64,000 nt of DNA from JAAFHB01 sp963677935 (GTDB lineage: Bacteria > Bacteroidota > Bacteroidia > Bacteroidales > Prolixibacteraceae), in contig CAXXEH010000001.1 of assembly GCA_963677935.2 (NCBI GenBank), positions 372,001 through 436,000 of the forward strand, given 5' to 3'. Position numbers and translations under genes: made by a program. Position 1 is the stretch's first letter. Each line of letters starts with the position of its first letter. Under the pieces are notes generated by a model that ran no database searches, was not told the DNA's origin, and saw nothing but the letters and a program-made list of their open reading frames with translations. Shown piece after piece: positions 18,411 to 28,258 of the stretch.

Positions 18411-19667
18411 ATGAGAAGAGAAGATATTGAGATAATGGCTCCAGTGGGCTCGTACGAAGCATTAATGGCAGCGATACATGCCGGGGCAGGATCGGTCTAT
18501 TTTGGAGTCGAACATTTAAATATGAGGGCCCGTTCAGCAAACAACTTCACCCTCGACGATCTGAAGGAGATTGCACGAAGATGCAGTTTGGCTGGGGTTA
18601 AGACCTATCTGACAGTAAATGTTGAAATTTTTGATGAAGAGTTTTCGACATTATCTGCCGTGTTAACAGCTGCCCGCGATGCAGGGATATCGGCGGTAAT
18701 CGCAGCCGACATGTCGGTCATTCAGCAATGCAGGGAGTTGGGAATTGAAGTTCATATCTCGACACAGGTCAATATCACCAATTACGAAGCGGTGAAGTTT
18801 TATTCGCAGTTTGCTGATGTGATGGTACTTGCACGCGAGATGAATCTTGGCAGGGTGGGAAATATCTCACAAAAAATCAAGGATAACAATCTGTGTGGCC
18901 CATCCGGAAACCTGGTCCGGCTCGAAATGTTTGTACATGGCGCATTGTGCATGGCCACCTCTGGGAAGTGTTATCTATCACTTCACGAGACCCATTCATC
19001 GGCCAACCGGGGATCGTGTATGCAGGCTTGCCGGAGGGCCTATATTGTCACCGACAAGGAGACCGGCCGCGAACTGGAGGTGGATAATGAATATATTATG
19101 TCGCCTAAAGATTTGAAAACCATTCATTTTCTAAATAAGATCCTCGACTCAGGGGTTTCAGTTCTAAAAATTGAGGGACGTGCCCGAAGTCCTGAATATG
19201 TTAAAACGGTAGTCGAATGTTATCACGAAGCGGTGGATGCCTGGTGTGATGGCACATTCAATGAGGAGAAAATCACCCTATGGGACGAAAAGCTGGGCGC
19301 AGTTTTTAATCGTGGATTCTGGGACGGCTATTATCTGGGCCAGCGACTTGGTGAGTGGAGCAGCAACTATGGATCACTGGCGACTAAGCGAAAGATTTAT
19401 ACGGGCAAAGTGACCAATTATTTTTCAAATCTTGGCGTTGCCGAAATAAAACTCGAAACCAGCAGTTTAAAATTGGGCGATGAAATCATCATCAGCGGCC
19501 CCGGCACAGGGGTCATCCAGACAAAAGTGGAGGAGATAAGAGTGGGATTAGTTGCTGTTGATGAGGCAAAAAAAGGGGAACAGTGCTCGATACCTGTGGG
19601 GGTAAAGGTGCGACGCTCCGATAAATTGTACCGACTTGTGGATGCTTCTGAGGTGAAAGCACAATAA
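18411..19667 (+). CDS. Peptidase U32-family protein (TrhP/RlhA-like)
   Basis: The 418-residue protein begins EIMAPVGSYEALMAAIHAGA, the U32 N-terminal signature, with VHISTQVNITN in the middle. The four-cysteine cluster is read from FVHGALCMATSGKCYLS, NRGSCMQACRRAY, which in this family ligates an Fe-S cluster. A C-terminal beta-barrel begins near residue 335. Members such as TrhP and RlhA act in prephenate-dependent hydroxylation of tRNA or 23S rRNA rather than as peptidases, so an RNA-modification role is favoured. Monocistronic, divergent from the GH32 gene. Confidence 0.88.
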   Translation: MRREDIEIMAPVGSYEALMAAIHAGAGSVYFGVEHLNMRARSANNFTLDDLKEIARRCSLAGVKTYLTVNVEIFDEEFSTLSAVLTAARDAGISAVIAADMSVIQQCRELGIEVHISTQVNITNYEAVKFYSQFADVMVLAREMNLGRVGNISQKIKDNNLCGPSGNLVRLEMFVHGALCMATSGKCYLSLHETHSSANRGSCMQACRRAYIVTDKETGRELEVDNEYIMSPKDLKTIHFLNKILDSGVSVLKIEGRARSPEYVKTVVECYHEAVDAWCDGTFNEEKITLWDEKLGAVFNRGFWDGYYLGQRLGEWSSNYGSLATKRKIYTGKVTNYFSNLGVAEIKLETSSLKLGDEIIISGPGTGVIQTKVEEIRVGLVAVDEAKKGEQCSIPVGVKVRRSDKLYRLVDASEVKAQ

Positions 19668-19870
19668 TATTTTAACCAGATTTTGGTCAGGTTAATCCTA
19701 TTTCAATATATTAGATTTTCATTTTTGATACAGCCACATGTTTCCTCCCCAGGATATTTTTCTATAAACATTTCCTTTATTCCTCAAAAGACCTGTTCAT
19801 GTAATTAGTTCCGATTCGTGTAATTCGTATATTTACCACCGTTTCAGAAACTAGAAAGCAATGCCAACTT

Positions 19871-22645
19871 ATGGGTAAAAAACTGTTCACCGGATTTACA
19901 ATATTGCTGATCACCGGACTCTTCACCGGATGGTACTTTTTCACCCGCGAATCGAAATATCTCGGCACATCTGCCTTCCGGGCCGTTCCCGAAAATAGCG
20001 CACTCATCGTTCGCATCCATAATATCGGTAACTATACGCTCAAAACCCGAAATAATCCGATCTGGAAAGCCTATTCCCAATTCCCCGGGGTAAGCAGCTT
20101 ATATCAGGAGATCGCATTTGCCGATTCACTTTTAAAGGCAAACGACAAAGCCAAAAATCTATTTACAGACAAGGACTTAACCATTGCCTTCGACAGAAAG
20201 GATGATCGCCTCAGGACGCTTTATCTGGTCGAATTATCGAGTCTTACCGAAAAAAAAGTTATATCCGAACTTTTGGACAAATATTTTCAAAGGCAAAGCT
20301 TTTCACTGGAAAACATCAAAACAGAGGGAGCCAGTTTATCGTGTTACACAAGAGGTGGGACTAAAGATCATCAGCCCGTATTTTTCACCTTTTATCACGG
20401 TCTTTTTCTCGCTGGTTCCGATAAAGAGATGATCCTGCATGCAATCAGCCAGCTGGATACTCCATCAGTTCATGGGAGTTCGGTTTTTGAAAAAGCAAAT
20501 AAAACGGCCACAGGGAGTATCGATCTGAACATCTACCTTAACCATAAAAAGTTGCCCCGGTTTGCAAGTCACCTCTTTTCTGAAACTTTTTTGGAAAGGT
20601 TGAAAGGGTCGGCCCCACTCGCCGATTGGTCCGAACTCGATCTGACACAGAAATCAGATGAACTGCTCCTGAACGGGTTCAGCTTCATGGGCGACTCGCT
20701 CAACAATCACCTGGCTATCTTCCTTCATCAAAAACCCGATTCGTTTAACCTTGCATCAATCTTTCCTGCTGAATCGACCTTCTTCCTAAGCTATGTGATC
20801 AACGATAACGAAAAATTCTTCAGTGATTACGAAAAGATGCTCGACAGGAGTAACCAGCGGAAAAATTACACGAGATCACTGTCCGAGACCAATTCACGTT
20901 ATGGCATTGATCTGCAAAAGATGGTTTCCCGAAATATCGACGGTGCAGCGGCTATTCTCTATACCCGTCCAGATCCCGTGATGAAGGAGGAGAACAGGTA
21001 CCTCATCCTTAAAGTCCGCAGTAGATCGGGAATGGAGCGTGAGATGAGTCCACTGACCTTGAAAATACCGGGTACCAAAAAACGTGAACGGGCCAAAGAT
21101 TACCTTTTAGTAAAGATGGACAAAGAGACCGTTTTCAAAATTTATAAAACGCAGGTAAACGATTTTGGCAAACGAGTTTTTGGCGATCTCTTTTCAGGAG
21201 TTGTGACCAACTATTTCACGTTTTATGACAACTGCCTGATCATGGGAGCCTCATGCGAGTCGATGGAACGTTTTTTAAAGGCAAATGTGCTGCACGAGAC
21301 GCTAAAAAATGAACCCGTTTATAAGAAATTCACTCTTGGTCTCTCCGAAAAGCTGAACATTTTTTTCTGGTGTTCTCCGGGTCGGTCACTCCCCTTTTTC
21401 AGGGAGATGTTCAATGCCGAATTCTATGAGCAAATGGGAAAATACAGCGCCGAATTTAAAAAGATTGAATCTGCCGGCTGGCAGATCGCGGTAGAAAACG
21501 GCATGATTTATAACATGGCACGACTGAAATACAATCCTGATGTTCCCGAAAGTACGACTTCGGTATCATGGAAGAGTAACCTTGAAAACAAGGTGATCAA
21601 CCGGCCTCAATTTGTACTCAATCCATCCGACAAAACCAATCAGGAAATTGTTTTTCAGGATAGCGATCTCAATTTTATATTGATGAAAAATGACGGACAT
21701 ATTGGTTGGAAAATCAAACTTAAAAGTCCTATCCGGAGTGAAGTGTTTCAACTCGACTGCCTTAAAAATGGTCAGCTTCAGTATTTCTTTAGTACAGACG
21801 AAGCTTTGCATCTGATCGGTCACGATGGAAAATACATTTCGAATTACCCCGTTGCACTTCGGTCCGAAGCCACAAATGGTGTTGCCGTAGTCGATTATGA
21901 CCACAATAAAGATTACCGCTTTTTCATAGCATGTAAAGATCATAAGATTTACCTTTACGATAAAAAAGGGAAGATCGTTACGGGCTGGGCTCCGGCAAAG
22001 ACAGAACACAATGTCACCCAACCCGTCCAGTACTTCAGGGCAGAGCGTAAGGATTATATCGTTTTTACGGATAAAAACCGGGTGTACCTCCTTGACCACA
22101 AGGGGAAACCTGCAGCGACCTTCAAAGGAGAGATTACCTTCTCGCACAACAATTTTACATTTCAGCCAAAATCGGGAAAAACTCCATCCCGACTGATTAC
22201 CACCGATTCAAAAGGGAATGTTATCGCTATCGGGTTCGACGGTAAGGCAAAAAAGGTGCAGAGTGGCCGGTTTTCACCCGATCACTATTTTATCTACGAC
22301 GATTTTGACTCAGACAAACAACACGATTATCTGTTTTTCGACGGTGATTCAATGGTTGTTTACGATCAGAACTCAAACCGGACCTACAGCCGAAAGTTTA
22401 ATCATCGGGTCAGCTTTCCCCCCGAACTTTTCACCTTTCCCGATAAAAGTCGTAAAATCGGAATTACCGACACCATCGATCATCAATTATACCTTTTTAA
22501 TACCGACGGGAGTAGTTACAAAGGTTTTCCGATCGATGGCAACTCCCCTTTCGCAATCCGTTTTCCGGGGGATATGAAGGGTGGATTTAACCTGGTCACA
22601 GGGTCAGAGGATCATTTTTTAATTAAATATCTGATCAAATTTTAA
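19871..22645 (+). CDS. Membrane-anchored DUF3352-like protein with beta-propeller-like C terminus
   Basis: The 924-residue protein has one N-terminal helix (LFTGFTILLITGLFTGWYFF) and a large periplasmic part. Residues about 30-560 are mixed alpha/beta and start with AFRAVPENSALIVRIHN, recalling DUF3352 proteins. Residues about 590-924 contain repeated short beta units ending in D-K-G or D-G-K turns (LIGHDGKYISNYP, YLYDKKGKIVTGW, YLLDHKGKPAATF, YLFNTDGSSYKGF), as in PQQ or WD-like propellers. Function unknown. An AATTCGTG-type repeat word (GATTCGTGTAATTCGT, about 19813) lies in its leader. Confidence 0.6.
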   Translation: MGKKLFTGFTILLITGLFTGWYFFTRESKYLGTSAFRAVPENSALIVRIHNIGNYTLKTRNNPIWKAYSQFPGVSSLYQEIAFADSLLKANDKAKNLFTDKDLTIAFDRKDDRLRTLYLVELSSLTEKKVISELLDKYFQRQSFSLENIKTEGASLSCYTRGGTKDHQPVFFTFYHGLFLAGSDKEMILHAISQLDTPSVHGSSVFEKANKTATGSIDLNIYLNHKKLPRFASHLFSETFLERLKGSAPLADWSELDLTQKSDELLLNGFSFMGDSLNNHLAIFLHQKPDSFNLASIFPAESTFFLSYVINDNEKFFSDYEKMLDRSNQRKNYTRSLSETNSRYGIDLQKMVSRNIDGAAAILYTRPDPVMKEENRYLILKVRSRSGMEREMSPLTLKIPGTKKRERAKDYLLVKMDKETVFKIYKTQVNDFGKRVFGDLFSGVVTNYFTFYDNCLIMGASCESMERFLKANVLHETLKNEPVYKKFTLGLSEKLNIFFWCSPGRSLPFFREMFNAEFYEQMGKYSAEFKKIESAGWQIAVENGMIYNMARLKYNPDVPESTTSVSWKSNLENKVINRPQFVLNPSDKTNQEIVFQDSDLNFILMKNDGHIGWKIKLKSPIRSEVFQLDCLKNGQLQYFFSTDEALHLIGHDGKYISNYPVALRSEATNGVAVVDYDHNKDYRFFIACKDHKIYLYDKKGKIVTGWAPAKTEHNVTQPVQYFRAERKDYIVFTDKNRVYLLDHKGKPAATFKGEITFSHNNFTFQPKSGKTPSRLITTDSKGNVIAIGFDGKAKKVQSGRFSPDHYFIYDDFDSDKQHDYLFFDGDSMVVYDQNSNRTYSRKFNHRVSFPPELFTFPDKSRKIGITDTIDHQLYLFNTDGSSYKGFPIDGNSPFAIRFPGDMKGGFNLVTGSEDHFLIKYLIKF

Positions 22646-22764
22646 TTTCTAAAACAACAATAATAATATGATATTAACAACTTAATTTCTAATGAGTTTG
22701 CCTTGTCACTCCTGGCATCGTTCTTACTACTATAATGACAGTTTGTAAGAGTTTTAGTTTCATA

Positions 22765-22815
22765 AGATTCCTCACTGCGTTCGGAATGAGGAATCTCACT
22801 TTCATTCTATATTTT
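22765..22815. repeat. Dispersed hairpin repeat, copy 1
   Basis: This 51-base unit contains a perfect GATTCCTCA/TGAGGAATC stem with a 12-base loop. The same unit with three mismatches is at 28967-29017. It lies in the 280-base gap before the lipoprotein gene. Confidence 0.75.
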
Positions 22816-22923
22816 ATTAGCGGTTATAAAACCTGTTGTACTTGTTGGTATGGGAACTTATAATGACAAAGTCGTTTTTTAAGAAATAAATCTTCATTCA
22901 CAATTTATACAGAATTACCTATT

Positions 22924-23523
22924 TTGAAAACCACAATTCCATATCGTTCAGTATTGATGTTTCTGCTGATGCCGGTCATTTTTCTCTCGTGCAACCTGGA
23001 GGATTTTAACCTGCAAAAAATCGCCAGACCCGATGATATCATCCCGGTTTATTCGGCGCCGATTGGTTTTGGCACATTTAAAATTTCAGATCTAGCCCCC
23101 GCGTCCTTACCGTCCACCTTTCTGATACCTGCCAGTGGACTGACACTTCAACCAGTGGTGATCAGCAAATCGGGAACCTCATTCACAAGCGCAGCCATCG
23201 ATTCAGCATATCTCGTAACCACTTTTACAAACAACACGTTATGCGATATCGCCTTTGAATTAAGTTTTATCAGTTCATCAACCGGAACCCATTATGATAC
23301 ATTCAAAGCCATTCCGGATATTGCGGCAGGATCAAAAGAACGTGCAGTCAGGTTTAATCTTGGCCCCAACGACATAAATGCACTGAAGCGTGCCACCGAT
23401 GTGGAGTTAACATTCAAACTCCTGCCACCCTCATCGGGTAACCTGACTTACGGAGTGCTGAAGAGCGATTCCTTCACGGTCAGCATCATTTTCTATGCCC
23501 CTGTAAATATATTGAAGTTATAA
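22924..23523 (+). CDS. Lipoprotein, function unknown
   Basis: The 199-residue protein appears to start at TTG, since no ATG or GTG precedes the basic N-region; an internal ATG 33 bases on would leave a signal sequence without positive charge. The lipobox is VIFLSC (Cys about residue 24). The mature part is beta-rich with many S/T/A residues (IAAGSKERAVRFNLGPNDIN) and a C-terminal FTVSIIFYAPVNILKL strand. It is 4 bases upstream of a DUF5723-like gene and should be cotranslated with it. I do not recognise the family. Confidence 0.65.
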   Translation: MKTTIPYRSVLMFLLMPVIFLSCNLEDFNLQKIARPDDIIPVYSAPIGFGTFKISDLAPASLPSTFLIPASGLTLQPVVISKSGTSFTSAAIDSAYLVTTFTNNTLCDIAFELSFISSSTGTHYDTFKAIPDIAAGSKERAVRFNLGPNDINALKRATDVELTFKLLPPSSGNLTYGVLKSDSFTVSIIFYAPVNILKL

Positions 23524-23527
23524 ATTT

Positions 23528-24970
23528 TTGAAGTTCATAAAATTGAGGAAGCTTTCACTCCAAATCCTGTTATTGCATTTCCTGCTGGGAGTTTCGCAAC
23601 AAATAGTTGCGCAACCCAGTACCCTCTATTTTATGAAGGGTATTCCTCAAACCAAAGACCTTAATCCTGCCCGGACTGGAATCACCACGGGGATTTATGT
23701 GAGTTTGCCACTGTTTTCGAAACTTGATCTGGAGGCCAACACCAACGGCTGGAACTACAACGACCTGATTCACAAGGGTACGGATCTTCGGGCCGATTCT
23801 TTGGTGATCGACCTCGACAATTTCATCAACCGCATCGACAAAAAGAACTTTTTCAATGAGTCTGTGGCCCTCACCATTCTGGAAGGGGGATACCGAAGAG
23901 ATAAGAATTTCTACGGATTATCGATATCCGAAAGAGAATCTGGTCAGCTCACCTTTGACAGAGAGATGATCAAACTCATCAAATATGGAAATTACCCGGT
24001 TCTGGGACAAACCACCTATTCGGGTATAATGGGCGTCAACATACAACAGTTTCACGAAATAAAGTTCAACTTCTCACACGATGTCTCCAAAGCGTTGACC
24101 ATCGGTTTTGCCACCAAGATATTATTTGGAACAGGTTCAATCTATTGTAGTGGATTTAGTGTGCGCAACACCGCACCTTTAAATGGCAGCACGCTCGACC
24201 TGAACGCTTTGGGCCAGCTAAATATCTCTGCACCAATCAGTGTCAATCATAACCAGGCAGGACAAATCATCAATATGACCCGAAATCCCAATACAAAATC
24301 AGGCACCTATCTGAGCAATTTTGGGAATCCGGGTTTTGCTGTTGACCTGGGATTCTCGTACCGGATTGGTAAAAAGACCGAAATCTCAGCCAGTCTGATC
24401 GATCTGGGGATCATTCGCTGGAAGCAGGACCTTACACAACTGACCGAAAATGGAACTTTCGTATATCAGGGGATCAATGTGAACGATCCTTCCGTGCTTC
24501 CCCCTTTAAAACCGGTGATCAACCGGCTGGGGAACGATCTGACGACCGCATTTACTCCGGCTTTCAGTGCAAACTCATTTTCAACCCTTCTCCCATCAAA
24601 AATCTATTTAGGAATTGACTATCAGCTGTCAAAAGCCGTTAGTTTTTCGGAGTTAAACAGGTTGATGATCATCAACAATACCGTACTACCCTCATTAACG
24701 GCCGCTGCCAATGCCCGTGCTGGGAGATTTTTATCGTTGTCGGCGAGCTATTCCATCATGCAGTCAGGATACGACAACATCGGTATGGGTGCCGCAGTTC
24801 GTATCGGGCCCGTTCAAATATATGCTGCTGCCGATAACCTTTACTCGCTCCGCACTCCTGCCACCTCTGCCAATATGAATCTCCGCATCGGTCTAAACCT
24901 CCTGTTCGACAGGAACCGTAACGGTTTAAACCAGGGATCATCCAATCCCGATTGCCACTGTCCGCACTAA
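23528..24970 (+). CDS. DUF5723-like outer-membrane beta-barrel protein
   Basis: The 480-residue protein has an apparent TTG start and a signal peptide (KLSLQILLLHFLLGVSQQIVAQ). The mature N terminus STLYFMKGIPQTKDLNPART is typical of DUF5723 proteins, followed by alternating barrel strands (FGNPGFAVDLGFSYRIGKKT; AISFSELN-like segments) and a C-terminal barrel end before a short CH-rich tail. It likely sits in the outer membrane. It is paired with the upstream lipoprotein. Confidence 0.7.
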   Translation: MKFIKLRKLSLQILLLHFLLGVSQQIVAQPSTLYFMKGIPQTKDLNPARTGITTGIYVSLPLFSKLDLEANTNGWNYNDLIHKGTDLRADSLVIDLDNFINRIDKKNFFNESVALTILEGGYRRDKNFYGLSISERESGQLTFDREMIKLIKYGNYPVLGQTTYSGIMGVNIQQFHEIKFNFSHDVSKALTIGFATKILFGTGSIYCSGFSVRNTAPLNGSTLDLNALGQLNISAPISVNHNQAGQIINMTRNPNTKSGTYLSNFGNPGFAVDLGFSYRIGKKTEISASLIDLGIIRWKQDLTQLTENGTFVYQGINVNDPSVLPPLKPVINRLGNDLTTAFTPAFSANSFSTLLPSKIYLGIDYQLSKAVSFSELNRLMIINNTVLPSLTAAANARAGRFLSLSASYSIMQSGYDNIGMGAAVRIGPVQIYAAADNLYSLRTPATSANMNLRIGLNLLFDRNRNGLNQGSSNPDCHCPH

Positions 24971-25777
24971 ACCTCCTTTGCACCTGCCATCCACGGAATA
25001 ATGAATTACTTTTCCGTATCTATCAATCATTTAAAACAATTCATCCACGCAATTAGCGAAAATTAGTGAACAAAAAAATAGGGTCCACGAGTAAAACAAA
25101 GGGTCCACAAGAAAGGATAAGAGGTCCACAAAAAAAATAAAGGGGTCCACGAATTTTCACGAATTAACACTAATTTCTTTGAGAGGCAATTGTTGTCACA
25201 CCGGTGGTGTGAGATGGATGATTTGTTTTAAAAGATGTCCGCCGTCAGGCGGCTTCGTGTAAATTCGTGTTAATTCGTGGACAAAACCTTTTAATTCGTG
25301 GACAAAACTTTCAATTAGTTGACCAAACCTTTAATTCGTGGACCAAAAAGCCCGCTTTCAGGTGGACCCAATCTGTGCTAATCTGTGGACCAAATCTTTT
25401 ATTTGTGGACCCAAAAAAGTCCACCTTCATGTGGACCATGTCCAATTAGTCCGCCCTCAGGTGGATCCGTGGTTAGTATGATCATCTATTCACACCACAG
25501 GTGTGACAATAACATCTCTCAAAGCCTTCGTGAAAATTAGTGGAAATTAGTGGACAAAAAAAGTCCGCCTTTAGTTGGACCCAATCTGTGGAAACCATAT
25601 TCTGCTAAATCTGATTAATCTATGGTATATACGGTAATCTGTGGTATCTGCGGTAATCTGCGGTATCTGTGGTACCCATCCATGTGATTTTTAACCCCAC
25701 CTCGTGCAGAACACCTCTTCGTTCTTTTTTTTGCAGAAAAAATTTACTATTTTTGCCCTTATTAAAAATCAATAGTA
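24971..25777. repeat. First repeat-built spacer (no genes)
   Basis: These 800 bases hold no convincing gene. From about 25080 GGTCCAC units (GGGTCCACGA, GGTCCACAAG) lead into CACGAATTAACAC, then the dyad TCACACCGGTGGTGTGA (25196-25212), and the mirror-image words GTTAATTCGTGGAC and GTGGACC. A second dyad, TCACACCACAGGTGTGA, is at 25490-25506. Around 25620-25670 the words change to ATCTGTGGT and ATCTGCGGT. The left and right arms are roughly inverted about the first dyad. Confidence 0.8.
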
Positions 25778-26065
25778 ATGAAACTTTACATTCTGCTCAA
25801 TATCGTCTCACTTTTCGATCTGTTGATAATCCTTTTTGCGGTCTATTACGGATTTAAATTCCTGATACGTTTTATTGCCCCGAAGGTCGTCGACAACGCA
25901 GCGAATAAAATTTTCAACGACATGCAGAACCGCGAAGCATCAAAAGACCGGCGTACAGTCCGAAAAGGGGATGTGACAATAGATTATTCTAATAAGAAAC
26001 CTAAACAGTTCGGACGATCCGATGGCGATTATATCGAGTTTGAGGAGATCGATGAAAAAAAATAG
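25778..26065 (+). CDS. DUF4834-family membrane protein
   Basis: The 95-residue protein has one N-terminal hydrophobic segment (LLNIVSLFDLLIILFAVYYG), a short amphipathic FKFLIRFIAPKVVDNAANKI helix, then a charged tail ending in acidic EFEEIDEKK and containing VRKGDVTIDYSN. This layout matches DUF4834, a small Bacteroidota family of unknown function. It is 70 bases upstream of glyS on the same strand and probably cotranscribed. Confidence 0.8.
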   Translation: MKLYILLNIVSLFDLLIILFAVYYGFKFLIRFIAPKVVDNAANKIFNDMQNREASKDRRTVRKGDVTIDYSNKKPKQFGRSDGDYIEFEEIDEKK

Positions 26066-26134
26066 TCCAATTAATTATTTGACCAATTAAAATTAAACAA
26101 TTAGAGCGCCTCCTTTGCTCTTTATAAAACTATT

Positions 26135-27688
26135 ATGGCACAGGAAGATTTATTCAAAAAGCTGATAGCCCATTGCAAAGAGTACGGCTACGTGTTCCCT
26201 TCAAGCGAAATCTATGATGGACTAAGCGCTGTATATGACTATGGTCAATATGGCGTGGAACTGAAAAACAACATCAAAAAATACTGGTGGGATTCAATGG
26301 TCCTGCTGCACGAAAATATAGTAGGTATCGACTCAGCCATCTTTATGCACCCAACGATCTGGAAAGCCTCAGGACATGTCGACGCCTTCAATGACCCCCT
26401 GATCGATAACCGCGATTCGAAAAAGAGGTACCGCGCCGATGTACTCATCGAAGAACAACTTGCAAAAATTGAGGGAAAAATTGACAAAGAGATAGAAAAG
26501 GCCAAAGGGCGTTTTGGTGACTCATTTGATGAGGTGCAGTTCCGAGCCACGAATAACAGGGTTTTAGAAACCCAGGCAAAATGGGACCAGTTACATAACC
26601 GGTTTGCCGAAGCGCTGAACAATAGCGATCTGGTTGAATTAAAACAGATTATCGAAGACAACGAAATTGTTTGTCCGATTTCGGGGACACGTAACTGGAC
26701 TGAAGTACGTCAGTTTAACCTGATGTTCTCAACAGAGATGGGGTCCACTGCCGATGGAGCATTAAAAGTCTACCTTCGTCCGGAAACGGCACAAGGGATT
26801 TTCGTTAATTATATGAATGTTCAGAAATCGGGCAGGATGAAAATTCCGTTTGGGATCGCCCAGATTGGGAAGGCGTTCCGGAACGAGATTGTTGCCCGTC
26901 AGTTTATTTTCCGTATGAGGGAGTTTGAACAGATGGAACTCCAATTCTTTGTAAGACCAGGCACTGAACTCGAATGGTTCGAAAAATGGAAGACGTTGCG
27001 CATCAAATGGCATCAGGCGCTTGGCTTTGGCAATGAAAATTACCGTTTTCATGTACACGAAAAGCTGGCCCATTATGCCAATGCCGCGGTCGATATTGAG
27101 TATAAGTTCCCCTTTGGTTTTAAGGAGGTGGAAGGCATTCACTCACGTACCGATTATGATTTGTCGCAGCACCAGAAGTTTTCGGGTAAGAAGATTCAAT
27201 ATTTTGATCCTGAACTCAACCAGTCGTATGTTCCCTATGTTGTTGAGACTTCCATAGGCGTTGACCGGATGTTCCTTCAGATCATCTCAGCAGCTTACCA
27301 CGAAGAGGTAGTTGAAGATGCAAACGGACTAAAAGATATCAGGGTCGTATTGCGACTTCCTGCACCTATCGCTCCCGTTAAACTGGCGGTGATGCCATTG
27401 ATTAAGAAAGATGGCCTTCCCGAAAAGGCAAGGGAGATTATTGATGAACTGAAGTTTGATTTCAATTGTCAGTACGATGAGAAAGATTCCATAGGCAAAC
27501 GGTACCGCCGGCAGGATGCCATCGGGACACCCTTCTGCGTCACAGTCGATCATGATACTGCAGCCGATAATACGGTCACGATCCGCTACCGCGATACGAT
27601 GCTTCAGGAGCGGGTTGAGATTAGCAAGTTACGCGACATCATTTCGGGACAGGTCAATTTCAGAAAATTATTTGAACAACTTAAATAA
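26135..27688 (+). CDS. glyS: Glycine--tRNA ligase (alpha2 type)
   Basis: The 517-residue class II aminoacyl-tRNA synthetase is of the dimeric, eukaryote/archaeal-like type. Motifs seen are YGQYGVELKNNIKKYWWDSM, LRPETAQGIFVNYMNVQKSG and PFGIAQIGKAFRNEIVARQF (motif 2 region), VEGIHSRTDYDL, and ETSIGVDRMFLQ (motif 3), followed by the anticodon-binding domain (LPAPIAPVKLAVMPLIKKDG). It charges tRNA-Gly in the cytoplasm. It marks the end of the ordinary housekeeping stretch. Confidence 0.96.
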   Translation: MAQEDLFKKLIAHCKEYGYVFPSSEIYDGLSAVYDYGQYGVELKNNIKKYWWDSMVLLHENIVGIDSAIFMHPTIWKASGHVDAFNDPLIDNRDSKKRYRADVLIEEQLAKIEGKIDKEIEKAKGRFGDSFDEVQFRATNNRVLETQAKWDQLHNRFAEALNNSDLVELKQIIEDNEIVCPISGTRNWTEVRQFNLMFSTEMGSTADGALKVYLRPETAQGIFVNYMNVQKSGRMKIPFGIAQIGKAFRNEIVARQFIFRMREFEQMELQFFVRPGTELEWFEKWKTLRIKWHQALGFGNENYRFHVHEKLAHYANAAVDIEYKFPFGFKEVEGIHSRTDYDLSQHQKFSGKKIQYFDPELNQSYVPYVVETSIGVDRMFLQIISAAYHEEVVEDANGLKDIRVVLRLPAPIAPVKLAVMPLIKKDGLPEKAREIIDELKFDFNCQYDEKDSIGKRYRRQDAIGTPFCVTVDHDTAADNTVTIRYRDTMLQERVEISKLRDIISGQVNFRKLFEQLK

Positions 27689-27738
27689 CCGGTTCTGGAG
27701 TATATTTTTCACTTAAGAACCAATCAGCCTGGTGGTGA

Positions 27739-27772
27739 AACATCTTAAAAGCATTCAAAAATTTAAGATGTT
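27739..27772. terminator. Weak hairpin after glyS
   Basis: AACATCTTAAA and TTTAAGATGTT form an 11-bp A/T-rich stem with a 12-base loop, 50 bases past the glyS stop. The rest of 27689-28018 holds nothing recognised except a promoter-like site near its end. Confidence 0.45.
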
Positions 27773-27986
27773 ATTTATCAGGCATTAAATATGATGCCCG
27801 CACCTCTCAGTTATTTAATCCGTGGGGCTAACTCAATCGGTCTGTGTGACTGAGGAGGCGAAGCTGTGAGGAAAATACATCTAAAGAGTACATTTTGCGC
27901 CTTTTTGGTGTTTTGGTGGCGAAAAGAATCTTTACCAAATTATGGATATAATTTACTATTCAAGCTTAATTCATATTTTTCATCAT

Positions 27987-27994
27987 TATATTTG
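27987..27994 (+). promoter_or_regulatory. Promoter -7 box, TATATTTG
   Basis: TATATTTG matches the Bacteroidota TAnnTTTG consensus 25 bases before the antitoxin start; the same box precedes the paralogous pair at 50793. A clear -33 TTG was not found here. Confidence 0.45.
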
Positions 27995-28018
27995 TTCTGG
28001 AATATATAACAGAAGATT

Positions 28019-28258
28019 ATGGAAGCCATCTATAAGTTAAAAGCAAATGAGATCAATGTAGATTTGATGGAAACAATAAAAAAATTATTTGGCCGGGAAG
28101 AGATTACGATTATGATAACTTCAGAACCCGACGAAACAACTTACCTTGCAATGAATCCTGCAAATGAAAATCATTTACTAGAAAACATTGTGGCTGAACC
28201 AACGATAAAATTTTCTGGTAATGAATTCATGAAATATGTCAACAAATCGGCAGAATAA
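28019..28258 (+). CDS. Antitoxin of YoeB-type pair, copy 1
   Basis: The 79-residue protein starts MEAIYKLKANEINVDLMETI, nearly identical to the starts of the proteins at 36239 and 50793. A beta-alpha N-terminal half is followed by an acidic middle (TSEPDETTYLAMNPANENHL) and a C-terminal FSGNEFMKYVNK segment that would wrap the toxin. All three copies precede a Txe/YoeB-like toxin, so it is called an antitoxin from context; I do not recognise a named family. The toxin frame downstream overlaps its stop. Confidence 0.7.
   Translation: MEAIYKLKANEINVDLMETIKKLFGREEITIMITSEPDETTYLAMNPANENHLLENIVAEPTIKFSGNEFMKYVNKSAE

Noticed and set aside
21566..22147. 193-codon open frame antisense to the 924-residue protein
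   Set aside because: Shadow of a long coding sequence; no start signal or domain seen.
27780..27900. tRNA-like sequence after glyS
   Set aside because: No cloverleaf, no TTCGAATC-type T-arm and no CCA end could be found.
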